From Massilia sp. BSC265 (GTDB lineage Bacteria > Pseudomonadota > Gammaproteobacteria > Burkholderiales > Burkholderiaceae_D), in the NCBI RefSeq assembly GCF_000740675.1, contig NZ_JPXI01000037.1, positions 354,656 through 418,655 of the forward strand: a stretch of 64,000 nucleotides of DNA. Direction: 5' to 3'. Made by a program: the position numbers and the translations under genes. How positions within the stretch are numbered: position 1 is the stretch's first letter; every line of letters begins with the position of its first letter. This document shows positions 18,374-25,735 of this stretch, piece by piece. The notes under the pieces are model-generated. The model was not told the origin of the DNA. It did no database searches and saw nothing but the letters and a program-made list of their open reading frames with translations.

Positions 18374-19615
18374 TCAAGCGGCGATGAAAGCCTCGACCGC
18401 TTCGCGCATCAGGCGGTCCGCCTCCGCGATCTGCTCGTCCGACACCACCAGGGCAGGAGCCAGGCGCACCACGTCCGGGCCGGCGATCAGGAGCATCAGG
18501 CCCAGCTTTTCGCAGGTCTTGGTGTAGTCCTTGGAACGGCCCTTGTAGTCGCCGGCCATCGGCAGGCCGATCAGGAGACCCAGGCCGCGCGGCTTGCCGA
18601 ACACCTGCGGGTAGTCGGCGGACAGTTTCTCGAGGTTGGCGAAGATCTTGGCGCTGGCTTCCTTCACGCGCGCCAGGAAGGCCGGCTGGTTGATGGTCTC
18701 GACGACCTTCAGGCCGACGGTGCCGGCCAGCGGGTTGCCGCCATAGGTGGTGCCGTGCGAACCGACGTTGAGGTGCATGCCGATTTCCTCGGTGGTCAGC
18801 ATGGCGCCGATCGGGTAGCCGTTGCCCAGGGCCTTGGCCGAGGTCAGGATGTCCGGGGTGACGCCGGTATCCATGTAGGCGAAGAAGGCACCGGTGCGGC
18901 CGACGCCCGACTGCACTTCGTCGAACACCAGCAGCGCGCCGGTCTGGTCGCAGATCTCGCGCAGGGCCTTCAGGAAGGCGTGGTCGCCCGGGATCACGCC
19001 GCCCTCGCCCTGGATCGGCTCGACGATCACGGCGGCGACGTCATCGGTAATGGCGGCGCGTGCGGCCTCGATGTCGTTGTACGGGATGTGGGTCAGTTCC
19101 GGCGGCAGCGGCTCGAAGCCTTCGGTGTACTTCGACTGGCCGCCCACCGAGACGGTGAACAGGGTGCGGCCGTGGAAGGACGACAGGAAGGACACGATGC
19201 GCGACTTGTGCGGGCCGAACTTGGTGTGCGCATACTTGCGCGCCAGCTTCAGGGCCGCTTCGTTGGCTTCGGCGCCCGAGTTGCAGAAGAAGGCGCGGTC
19301 GGCGAAGGTGGCTTCGGTCAGGGCGCGGCCCAGGCGCAGTACCGGCTCGTTGGTGTAGCCGTTACCCAGGTGCCAGACGGTGTTGAGCTGTTCGGTCACG
19401 GCCGCGACCAGTTCCGGGTTGCAGTGGCCCAGGCTCGACACGGCGATGCCCGAGGTGAAGTCCAGGTAACGCTTGCCTTCCTGGTCCCACACGTCCAGGC
19501 CCTTCGCGCGCACCGGCACCATGGCGGCCGGGGCGTAGGTCGGGAGAAGGACTTCGTCGAAGGTCTGCCGGGTGACAGGCCGCGTGGTGACACCGGAGTC
19601 AAGGTTTGCGTTCAT
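18374..19615 (-). CDS. astC: Succinylornithine/acetylornithine aminotransferase
   Basis: Third AST enzyme: PLP-dependent transamination of N2-succinylornithine to the semialdehyde, with 2-oxoglutarate as acceptor. The 413-residue class-III aminotransferase has the cofactor Asp232 (FDEVQSG), Schiff-base Lys261 (SAKALGNGYP) and the GAEANEA phosphate region. The enzyme usually also handles acetylornithine. It is the first gene of the operon, downstream of an ArgR-type site and TATAAT box at 19693-19735, with an untranslated leader of about 70 nt. Confidence 0.95.
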   Translation of the reverse strand: MNANLDSGVTTRPVTRQTFDEVLLPTYAPAAMVPVRAKGLDVWDQEGKRYLDFTSGIAVSSLGHCNPELVAAVTEQLNTVWHLGNGYTNEPVLRLGRALTEATFADRAFFCNSGAEANEAALKLARKYAHTKFGPHKSRIVSFLSSFHGRTLFTVSVGGQSKYTEGFEPLPPELTHIPYNDIEAARAAITDDVAAVIVEPIQGEGGVIPGDHAFLKALREICDQTGALLVFDEVQSGVGRTGAFFAYMDTGVTPDILTSAKALGNGYPIGAMLTTEEIGMHLNVGSHGTTYGGNPLAGTVGLKVVETINQPAFLARVKEASAKIFANLEKLSADYPQVFGKPRGLGLLIGLPMAGDYKGRSKDYTKTCEKLGLMLLIAGPDVVRLAPALVVSDEQIAEADRLMREAVEAFIAA

Positions 19616-19692
19616 GGCTTCTTCCTCATCTATGTAGTCGCATCAATCGTCGATTATGCGCGGCTGAAACAAAGTGCGCGCATGGTCGAGCC

Positions 19693-19735
19693 ATTATAGA
19701 AAGCCATCCTGGCAAGTTCTTGCAGAACTGCGACA
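19693..19735 (-). promoter_or_regulatory. Promoter of the ast operon with an ArgR (AraC-type) half-site
   Basis: Minus strand: a perfect TATAAT at 19693-19698 has no good -35. Instead, at 19715-19735, stands TGTCGC-N8-AA-N5, matching the consensus I recall for Pseudomonas ArgR. The preceding 21 bp, where the tandem half-site belongs, keep the AA at the right register but not the TGTCGC. The site would cover about -29 to -49, a normal place for an AraC-family activator. The adjacent gene encodes such a regulator. Confidence 0.7.
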
Positions 19736-19799
19736 GGGATTTTCGTTTTTAGTCGGAGAAATATTATGCGGTTGCCAACATTAGAGCGCCTGACAAAAA

Positions 19800-19883
19800 C
19801 CCGAGGGCAAGGCGCATCGCCGCAGTGGCGGACCACGAAGACAGTACGCTAGTACGGCGAGACGATGCAACGCAGCCATCGGG
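19800..19883. repeat. Imperfect 84-bp inverted repeat (MITE-like)
   Basis: The left end CCCGAGGGC...GGCGCATCG and the right end CGATGCAACGC...CCATCGGG are imperfect inverted copies; the centre contains GTACGCTAGTAC, also near-palindromic. The element sits between the regulator stop and the astC promoter and, read on the minus strand, ends in GGGTTTTTG, so it may also terminate the regulator transcript. No second copy is in this window, so mobility is a guess. Confidence 0.4.
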
Positions 19884-19900
19884 GGAATTGGCAGGCGCTC

Positions 19901-20842
19901 TCACTGGCCCAGCTTGCGCTGCCGTTCTTCGCGCGGCGTATTCCCGAACAGCGCCCCGAAAGCCGTCGAAAAGTGCGAGCCCGACGAGAACCCGCACATC
20001 AGCCCCACCTGCACGATCGAATAATTCGTCTCAAGCAGCAGCTTGCGCGCCCGTTGCAGGCGCAGCTCCAGGTAGTAGCGCGAAGGCAGGCTGCCGAGGT
20101 ATTGCTTGAACAGGCGCTCCAGCTGGCGCCGCGAAATGCCGGCCAGTTGGGCGATCTCGTCCGTCGAGAGCGGCTCTTCGATGTTGGCTTCCATCAAGGC
20201 AACCGCTTCGGTCAGCTTCGGCTGCAGGTTGCCGAAGCGTGCCTGCAGTGCCACCCGCTGGCGCTCGTCCTTGCCGCGCACGCGGTCCACGCACAGGATT
20301 TCCTTCACTTGGGCCTGCACCGCCGCGCCGAACAGCGTCTCGATCAGGGTGAGGGCGAAATCGATGCTGGCCGCGCCGCCGCAGCAGGTCAGGCGGTTGC
20401 GGTCGAATTCGTACAGGTTGGGGGTGAACAGGGCCTGCTCGGCCAGCGCATTGGTGTCCGGGTACAGCGCCCAGGGCAGCGCGGTGCGTACGCCGTGCAG
20501 GGCGCCGGCGTCGGCCAGCCAGAGCACGCCGGCGCCGACACCTCCCCAGAACGGCGCCGCGCGGCAGCGATCGACCAGGGCGCGGCAGTTGGCCGGCTTC
20601 AGGGCCGCCTCGGCCTCGTCGGCGACCAGCAGCACCAGGTGCCAGTGGCGTCCCGCGTCGGCGGCGAACTTGTCGGGACTGCGCACGTCGACGTGCAGCA
20701 GCTCGGGGCCCAGCAGCTTGGCGGCCAGGCGCAGCGGCTGGACCAGGCCGGACCAGGTCAGCATGTCCGGCTCGCCGGCGTTCACCAGCAAGATGCGCAG
20801 CGGACGTTCCTGTGCCAGGTGGGACAGGTCAGCAGGCTGCAT
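19901..20842 (-). CDS. GlxA/AraC-family transcriptional regulator, probable ArgR-type activator
   Basis: A 313-residue regulator with an N-terminal DJ-1/PfpI-like (GlxA) domain up to about residue 190 and a C-terminal AraC double helix-turn-helix (from about 215; IAQLAGISRRQLERLF and VGLMCGFSSGSHFSTAF). This is the architecture of Pseudomonas ArgR, the arginine-responsive activator of aru and gdhB, unrelated to E. coli ArgR. It lies immediately upstream of the ast operon in the same direction, with a matching binding site between. The regulator-target link is inferred from position and site; ligand specificity is unproven. Confidence 0.88.
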   Translation of the reverse strand: MQPADLSHLAQERPLRILLVNAGEPDMLTWSGLVQPLRLAAKLLGPELLHVDVRSPDKFAADAGRHWHLVLLVADEAEAALKPANCRALVDRCRAAPFWGGVGAGVLWLADAGALHGVRTALPWALYPDTNALAEQALFTPNLYEFDRNRLTCCGGAASIDFALTLIETLFGAAVQAQVKEILCVDRVRGKDERQRVALQARFGNLQPKLTEAVALMEANIEEPLSTDEIAQLAGISRRQLERLFKQYLGSLPSRYYLELRLQRARKLLLETNYSIVQVGLMCGFSSGSHFSTAFGALFGNTPREERQRKLGQ

Positions 20843-20991
20843 CGGAACGGACGGGCGGTGTCATCAAGGAAAACGGGCATGGCGCCCGGCGATACGCAAT
20901 CGGGTCTAATGATACCGGAGATAACTCAACGGGGAGCAATTGCATAGCCGGGTCCGTTTGATGCCTTTCCGGCAAAACCTCTGCGGCCAGC

Positions 20992-20997
20992 TATAAT
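20992..20997 (+). promoter_or_regulatory. -10 box giving a probable leaderless marR-like mRNA
   Basis: A perfect TATAAT is separated by only seven bases from the ATG at 21005, which is where transcription should begin. No Shine-Dalgarno sequence is possible in that space and the next in-frame ATG lacks one. The -35 region is poor. Confidence 0.6.
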
Positions 20998-21004
20998 CCT
21001 GCCC

Positions 21005-21472
21005 ATGGGGGAACGATATTTAAAGAGCGTCCGGCTGCTGGCCGAGTGCATGCAAGGCTTCGAGCGTTTTTCCGGCGAATCGGTGCGCCAGCACGGGTTG
21101 ACGCACGCGCAGTTCGATATCATTGCCACCCTGGGCAACACGCCCGGCATGAGCTACAAGGAACTCGGCGAGCGCACCCTGATCACCAAGGGCACCCTCA
21201 CCGGCGTGATCGAACGGCTGGAACAGAAAGGCCTCGTGATGCGCGAACGCAGCAGCGACGACAAGCGCTCTTTCTTCGTGCGCCTCACGCCTGCCGGCGA
21301 CGCCGTGTTCTGCGATGTGTTTCCCAAGGTGGTCGCGCATGGCAAGCAGCTGTTCTCGAGCTACGGCGAGGCCGACTTCGATGCCCTGGAAAGCGTGCTG
21401 CGCAAGCTGCGCGACCAGATCGCCGCCGGCAGCCTTCCTCCCCACCCACCACAAGCAAAGGAAATGCCTTGA
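21005..21472 (+). CDS. MarR-family transcriptional regulator
   Basis: A 155-residue winged-helix repressor of the MarR family. The core HTH is at about residues 50-75 (SYKELGERTLITKGTLTGVIERLEQKGLV), followed by the wing RERSSDDKRSFFVRLT with the usual D-K-R wing motif. Effector and targets are unknown. The gene appears to be translated from a leaderless mRNA. Its stop overlaps the TTG start of the next small gene, indicating coupling; the neighbour may be its target or cofactor. It diverges from the ArgR-like regulator. Confidence 0.9.
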   Translation: MGERYLKSVRLLAECMQGFERFSGESVRQHGLTHAQFDIIATLGNTPGMSYKELGERTLITKGTLTGVIERLEQKGLVMRERSSDDKRSFFVRLTPAGDAVFCDVFPKVVAHGKQLFSSYGEADFDALESVLRKLRDQIAAGSLPPHPPQAKEMP

Positions 21473-21750
21473 AAACATCCCTGATCGAAGGCAGGAAGCC
21501 TGCCCATTTCGACAAGCACATCATCGGTAACATCCTGCTGGATGTCGCTCCCCTCGACGAAGTCCAGCAGGAAGCAATGTTGATCGGCGTGCGCAACGAG
21601 GCCGGCGAGATCTACCGTCTCATCGGCGCAACCAAGCTCAACAGCTTCATGAACGCAACCGAAGAGCTGCTCGACCTGGGCCTGGTCGACGAGCTACAGG
21701 ACACCGAAGAGCAGAAGGAAGGCTGCGACGCCATCTTCAGCGAACCTTGA
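21469..21750 (+). CDS. Small conserved-looking protein of unknown function
   Basis: A 93-residue soluble acidic protein (MKTSLIEGRKPAHFDK...). I do not recognise the family. The start is TTG 21469, which overlaps the MarR stop TGA; AAAGGAAA lies about nine bases upstream within the end of the marR-like gene. No signal peptide or membrane segment. The strongly amphipathic composition and good codon use over the entire frame support a real gene. It would be made only as part of the MarR transcript. Confidence 0.7.
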   Translation: MKTSLIEGRKPAHFDKHIIGNILLDVAPLDEVQQEAMLIGVRNEAGEIYRLIGATKLNSFMNATEELLDLGLVDELQDTEEQKEGCDAIFSEP

Positions 21751-21814
21751 TGTAAATCAAACAGCAGAATAATTCCACAAGGCAATTTTTTCTGGCTGAG
21801 CCGGGCGTTGGGGG

Positions 21815-21820
21815 TATAAT
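21815..21820 (+). promoter_or_regulatory. -10 box giving a probable leaderless HDOD mRNA
   Basis: TATAAT at 21815-21820 is followed after six bases (TTTTTG) by ATG 21827, the predicted transcription start. A -35-like CTGGCT lies 17 bp upstream. No Shine-Dalgarno fits. The T-rich stretch at 21786-21793 precedes it. Confidence 0.65.
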
Positions 21821-21826
21821 TTTTTG

Positions 21827-22672
21827 ATGGACCGACTCTCCGCCCTCAAGAGCATCGCCGCCCAGGCCAGCCGCGGCGAACTCAGCTTTCCTACGAACGT
21901 CGACGCGACGCTCAAGCTGCAGCGCGCCCTGAACGAACCCGATTGCCACACCGACATGGCGGCGCGCCTGGTGCAGGCCGAGCCCCTGCTCGCTGCGCGC
22001 ACCGTGGCGATCGCCAATTCGGTGGCCTACAACCGCGCCGGCCACGACGTCACCAATGTCCGCGCAGCCGTGCAGCGTGTCGGTTTCCGCACCCTGGGCG
22101 CCCTGGCCGCCTCGGTCATCGTGCGCCAGCTGGCCAGCGAAATCAGCGATCCCGGCCTGCGCGCCAGGGCCGACGCCCTGTGGATCCACTCGGCCCATGT
22201 GGCCGCGCTGGCCCAGGTGATCGCGCGCCGCGTGTCCTTCGTCGATCCGGAAACTGCGATGTTCGCCGGCATCGTGCACGAGGTGGGCGGCTTCTACCTG
22301 CTCTCGCGTGCCGGGGAATTCCCCGGCCTGCTCGACGAGGGTGCCAACCACTGTGCCGAGGAATGGATCGAGCATGGCGAAGTGGCGGTCGGACGCGGCG
22401 TGCTGCTCAAGCTCGGCGTGCCGGTGCCGGTCATGGGCGCCATCGAGGCGCTGTGGAACGGCATGCGCGCCCTGCCACCGGAAACCCTGGGCGACACCCT
22501 GCTGCTGGCGAACGACCTGGCGCCCTTCCCCTCCCCTCTGCACGAGCGTCCGGGCGCCACCACCCTGGACTCGGCCGCCACCATCGATTTCACGATTGGC
22601 GAAGGCACCCTTGTGCAGGTGCTGGCCGAATCGGCCGATGAAGTGAAAAGCCTGACTGCCGCGCTCTTGTAG
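21827..22672 (+). CDS. HDOD domain protein
   Basis: A 281-residue cytoplasmic protein in which residues 15-215 form an HDOD domain, the catalytically inactive relative of HD phosphohydrolases found in signalling proteins. LSFPTNVDATLKLQRALN opens the domain; VRAAVQRVGFRTLGALAAS and MFAGIVHEVGGFYLL mark its core. The HD pair is degenerate (HEVGG instead of HDIG), as usual for HDOD. Partners and role are unknown; relatives act in c-di-GMP, motility or stress signalling. A TTG at 21824 is also in frame, but ATG 21827 coincides with the predicted +1. The first putative sRNA ends 16 bp downstream on the opposite strand. Confidence 0.85.
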   Translation: MDRLSALKSIAAQASRGELSFPTNVDATLKLQRALNEPDCHTDMAARLVQAEPLLAARTVAIANSVAYNRAGHDVTNVRAAVQRVGFRTLGALAASVIVRQLASEISDPGLRARADALWIHSAHVAALAQVIARRVSFVDPETAMFAGIVHEVGGFYLLSRAGEFPGLLDEGANHCAEEWIEHGEVAVGRGVLLKLGVPVPVMGAIEALWNGMRALPPETLGDTLLLANDLAPFPSPLHERPGATTLDSAATIDFTIGEGTLVQVLAESADEVKSLTAALL

Positions 22673-22687
22673 CGACACCGCGCAGAC

Positions 22688-22748
22688 AAAAAAAATGCCC
22701 GCTCGGAGAGCGGGCAAAGTCCAAAACTAGGGATGTCCTGAAAGAGAC
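22688..22748 (-). ncRNA. Putative small RNA, repeat-family copy 1
   Basis: Read on the minus strand, TATAGT (22755-22760) is followed about seven bases later by a 32-nt core beginning GTCTCTTTCAGGACATCC and ending TTTTGGACTT, then a terminator: stem TGCCCGCTC/GAGCGGGCA (22696-22716) and eight T. The predicted RNA is about 61 nt. The core is identical in copies 2 and 3, while stem sequence and loop differ, which argues for conserved function. No ORF is present. Transcription itself is not shown. Confidence 0.7.
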
Positions 22749-22833
22749 GGCTCCACTATAAATCTTGCACGAGGCCGCTTCCGTACGCTGGTTCACACAG
22801 GCTGTCGCGTGTGCGTTTTTCCGACGCCGCGGC

Positions 22834-22895
22834 AAAAAAAAACCCGCTCGGTGGGAGCGGGTGAAGTCCAAAACTAGGGATGTCCTGAAAGAGAC
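22834..22895 (-). ncRNA. Putative small RNA, repeat-family copy 2
   Basis: Same organisation as copy 1 and 147 bp further along: -10 TAAAGT (22902-22907), an identical 32-nt core (22864-22895), terminator stem ACCCGCTC/GAGCGGGT (22842-22862) and eight T. The block GCGCACGGA lies exactly 28 bp before the -10, as GCGTACGGA does in copy 1. Confidence 0.7.
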
Positions 22896-23088
22896 AGTTT
22901 CACTTTAAGGCTTCCCTGCAATCCGCTCCGTGCGCTGATTCACTTACGCGAGCAAATTGTCGGCATGTCCACACGATACGCGCGGTATCGGGCCGCGCTA
23001 CCGGCGCAGGATTGTTTTGCCAGGCCGGCAGCAGATGGTGGATGCTCCGGATTCGCCACCTTCGGCCAAGCCTTTACCAGTCAAACAC

Positions 23089-24501
23089 ATGCATCCATCA
23101 CGTCGCCGCTTCCTCGTCCAGGCCATGGCCGGGGCCGGCCTGCTGGCCCTGTCGCCGCCCCACGCCCTGGCCGCGCCCGGGATCGCCATTCCCAACATCA
23201 CCGGGCTCTATCCGGTGGAAGTCGCCCGCGTCGTCGCACCGCGTACGACGCAGGAGGTCGCCCAGGCCGTGCGCGCCTGGCCCGGCAAGGTCGCAGTCGG
23301 GGGCGGCCGCTACAGCATGGGCGGCCAGGTCGCGATCACCGGCGGTCTGCACCTCGACATGCGCGGCATGAACCGGCTCATCCGGCTCGATGCGGGGGCA
23401 AAAGTGGCCCGGGTCCAGGCCGGGATGCGCTGGCGCGACCTGCAGGATGCGCTCGACCCGCTGGGCCTGGCCGTGCACACGATGCAGAGCTTCTCGAACT
23501 TCACCGTGGGCGGGGCCGTGTCGGTCAATGCCCACGGGCGCTACGTCGGCAACGGGCCGGTGGTGAACTCGGTGCGCGCCCTCCAGCTGGTGCTGGCGGA
23601 CGGCACGGTCGTGGAAGCGACGCGCACCCGCAACGCCGGCTTGTTCGGCGCCGCCGCCGGCGGCTACGGCGCGGTGGGCGTCATCACCGAGGTCGAGCTT
23701 GACCTGGCGCAGAACACCCGCATCGAGCGGAGCGTGGAGGCGGTGGCGCTCGACGATTATCCCGCCTGGTTCCGGCGCATGCAGGAAGCCGGCGACTGCG
23801 TCTTCCACAACGCCGACCTGCTGCCGCCGATGTTCGACGCACCGGTGGCAGTCTCCTGGCACCGCACGTCCAAAGCCCTGACCGAAACGGCGAAGCTGGT
23901 GCCCCGCGGCCGATCCTACGGCCTGGAGCAGAATGCGCTGTTCGCCATGACCGAGCTGCCGCGCGGCGACTTGTTGCGCACCAAACTGATTCACCCGCTG
24001 CTGCTGGCCCGCCCTGCCGTGAAGTGGCGCAATCACGAAGCCAGCCTCGATGTCGCGGAACTGGAGCCGCGCACGCGCCTGGTCTCGACCTATGTGCTGC
24101 AGGAGTATTTTATCCCGGTGCGGCATTTCGCCGCCTTTGCCCGGGCCATGGCGGCGACCATCCGCAAGCATGATGCCCGGGTCCTGAACGTGTCGGTGCG
24201 CCATTCGCCGGCCGACGGAACCGCGCTGCTGCCGTGGGCAAAGGAAGAAGTGTTTTCCTTCGTGGTGTATTACAAGCAGCGCACCCATGCGGCAGCCCGG
24301 CGCAGGGCCGGCGAGTGGACACGCGAGATGATCGACACCGCGCTTGCCTTCGGCGGGCGTTATTACCTGCCCTACCAGCTGCACGCCACCCGCGCCCAGT
24401 TCGACCGCGCCTACCCGGAGGCGGAAGCGTTGCGCGCCATCAAACGCAAGGTGGACCCGGGCGGCCGTCTTACGAACGAACTCTGGGCCAAATACCTGTG
24501 A
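23089..24501 (+). CDS. Tat-exported FAD-dependent oxidase (VAO/PCMH fold)
   Basis: A flavin oxidase of the vanillyl-alcohol-oxidase superfamily, about 470 residues, resembling sugar-lactone/alditol oxidases (FAD_binding_4 plus D-arabinono-lactone-oxidase-like end). ATG 23089 puts a twin-arginine signal SRRRFLVQAMAGAGLLALS directly at the N-terminus, which is why I prefer it to starts up to 22957; the ribosome-binding site is poor. FAD-binding blocks are VAVGGGRYSMGGQ and the glycine-rich SNFTVGGAVSVNAHGR and GAAAGGYGAVGVITEVEL. The C-terminus has the KVDPGGRLTNELW block typical of VAO oxidases. Substrate unknown; exported folded to the periplasm. Flanked by putative sRNA copies 2 and 3 on the opposite strand. 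Confidence 0.85.
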   Translation: MHPSRRRFLVQAMAGAGLLALSPPHALAAPGIAIPNITGLYPVEVARVVAPRTTQEVAQAVRAWPGKVAVGGGRYSMGGQVAITGGLHLDMRGMNRLIRLDAGAKVARVQAGMRWRDLQDALDPLGLAVHTMQSFSNFTVGGAVSVNAHGRYVGNGPVVNSVRALQLVLADGTVVEATRTRNAGLFGAAAGGYGAVGVITEVELDLAQNTRIERSVEAVALDDYPAWFRRMQEAGDCVFHNADLLPPMFDAPVAVSWHRTSKALTETAKLVPRGRSYGLEQNALFAMTELPRGDLLRTKLIHPLLLARPAVKWRNHEASLDVAELEPRTRLVSTYVLQEYFIPVRHFAAFARAMAATIRKHDARVLNVSVRHSPADGTALLPWAKEEVFSFVVYYKQRTHAAARRRAGEWTREMIDTALAFGGRYYLPYQLHATRAQFDRAYPEAEALRAIKRKVDPGGRLTNELWAKYL

Positions 24502-24505
24502 GCGC

Positions 24506-24569
24506 AAAAAAAAACCCGCTCCGATGGGGAGCGGGTGAAGTCCAAAACTAGGGATGTCCTGAAAGAGAC
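24506..24569 (-). ncRNA. Putative small RNA, repeat-family copy 3
   Basis: The third copy lies after the FAD oxidase, its T-run ending 5 bp beyond that stop codon. It has -10 TATAGT (24576-24581), an identical 32-nt core (24538-24569), stem ACCCGCTCC/GGAGCGGGT (24514-24536) and nine T. ACGCACAGA stands 28 bp before the -10, aligned with the upstream block of the other copies. Predicted length is about 64 nt. Confidence 0.7.
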
Positions 24570-24710
24570 GGGTCCACTATAGGCACCGCCCCTCTTCCGT
24601 TCTGTGCGTTACCACACATAAACTATCTAAATGTCACATCGGTTTGATCTCGGTGTAAAAAAATGCCGCCGCGACAAGGCCGGGGCGGCATTCCTGCGAC
24701 AGAGAAGGGC

Positions 24711-25733
24711 TTACACGACGGCGCCGTCGGTCTCGTCCTTCTCCTTGACCGGCTTGATCAGGTCTTCGCGCTTCACGCCCAGCCACATGGCCAGCGCCGC
24801 GGCGACGAATACCGACGAATAGATGCCGAAGCAGATGCCGATGGTCAGCGCCAGCGCGAAGTAATGCAGCGCGTGGCCGCCGAACAGCAGCATCGACAGC
24901 ACCATGATCTGGGTCGAACCGTGGGTGATGATGGTACGCGAGATGGTGCTGGTGATCGCGTGGTCGATCACTTCCGGCACGCTCATCTTGCGCTGCTTGC
25001 GGAACATCTCGCGGATCCGGTCGAAGATGACGACCGATTCGTTGACCGAGTAGCCCAGCACCGCCAGGATCGCCGCCAGCACCGTCAGCGAGAATTCCCA
25101 CTCGAAGAAGGCGAAGAAGCCCAGGATGATGACCACGTCGTGCAGGTTGGCGATGATCGCCGACACCGCGAACTTCCACTCGAAGCGGACCGCCAGGTAG
25201 ATGACCACGCCGATGACCACCATGATCAGTGCGTTCAGGCCGTTCTGGGCCAGTTCATCGCCGACCGCCGGACCGACGAACTCGACGCGCTGCAGGCTGA
25301 CCAGTTCCTTGTTGTCCGCAGTCAGGCAGGCGGTGCGATTGACCTGCTCGCCCTTGTCGGTCGTGACCTGGGTGACCTTCGGCGTACCCTGCTCCGACGC
25401 GCAGACCGCGCTGAAGACGCGGGTCGAGGTCCCGGCCTGGTCCTGGCCTTCGATGATCGGCAGGCGCAGCAGGACGCTCTGGGCGGTGCCGAAACCGGTC
25501 ACCTCGGGCGCTTCGTAGCCGATGCCGCGCAAGGTGTTGCGGATCTTTTCCTGGTCGGCCGCGTGCGGATAATGCAGCTCCATCACGGTGCCGCCGGTGA
25601 ACTCGACCGACCAATGCAGGCCCTTGGTCACCAGGAAGAACACGGCTGCCAGGAAGGTCACCACCGAGATCACGTTGAGGATCACGGCGTGGCGCATGAA
25701 CGGGATATCCCGTTTGATCTTGAAAAATTCCAT
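24711..25733 (-). CDS. secF: Protein translocase subunit SecF
   Basis: Inner-membrane Sec accessory subunit that, with SecD, uses the proton gradient to complete export and release proteins in the periplasm. The 340-residue protein has TM1 near the N-terminus, a periplasmic P4-type domain (VEFTGGTVMEL) and five C-terminal TMs with the conserved YSVNESVVIFDRIRE and SRTIITHGST motifs. It starts 2 bp after secD, and is the last gene of the yajC-secD-secF operon. Confidence 0.97.
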   Translation of the reverse strand: MEFFKIKRDIPFMRHAVILNVISVVTFLAAVFFLVTKGLHWSVEFTGGTVMELHYPHAADQEKIRNTLRGIGYEAPEVTGFGTAQSVLLRLPIIEGQDQAGTSTRVFSAVCASEQGTPKVTQVTTDKGEQVNRTACLTADNKELVSLQRVEFVGPAVGDELAQNGLNALIMVVIGVVIYLAVRFEWKFAVSAIIANLHDVVIILGFFAFFEWEFSLTVLAAILAVLGYSVNESVVIFDRIREMFRKQRKMSVPEVIDHAITSTISRTIITHGSTQIMVLSMLLFGGHALHYFALALTIGICFGIYSSVFVAAALAMWLGVKREDLIKPVKEKDETDGAVV

Positions 25734-25735
25734 CT

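Noticed and set aside
22683..24600. The three repeats as a CRISPR array
   Set aside because: Repeat spacing is irregular, one gap holds a gene, and each unit ends in a terminator; no cas genes are nearby.
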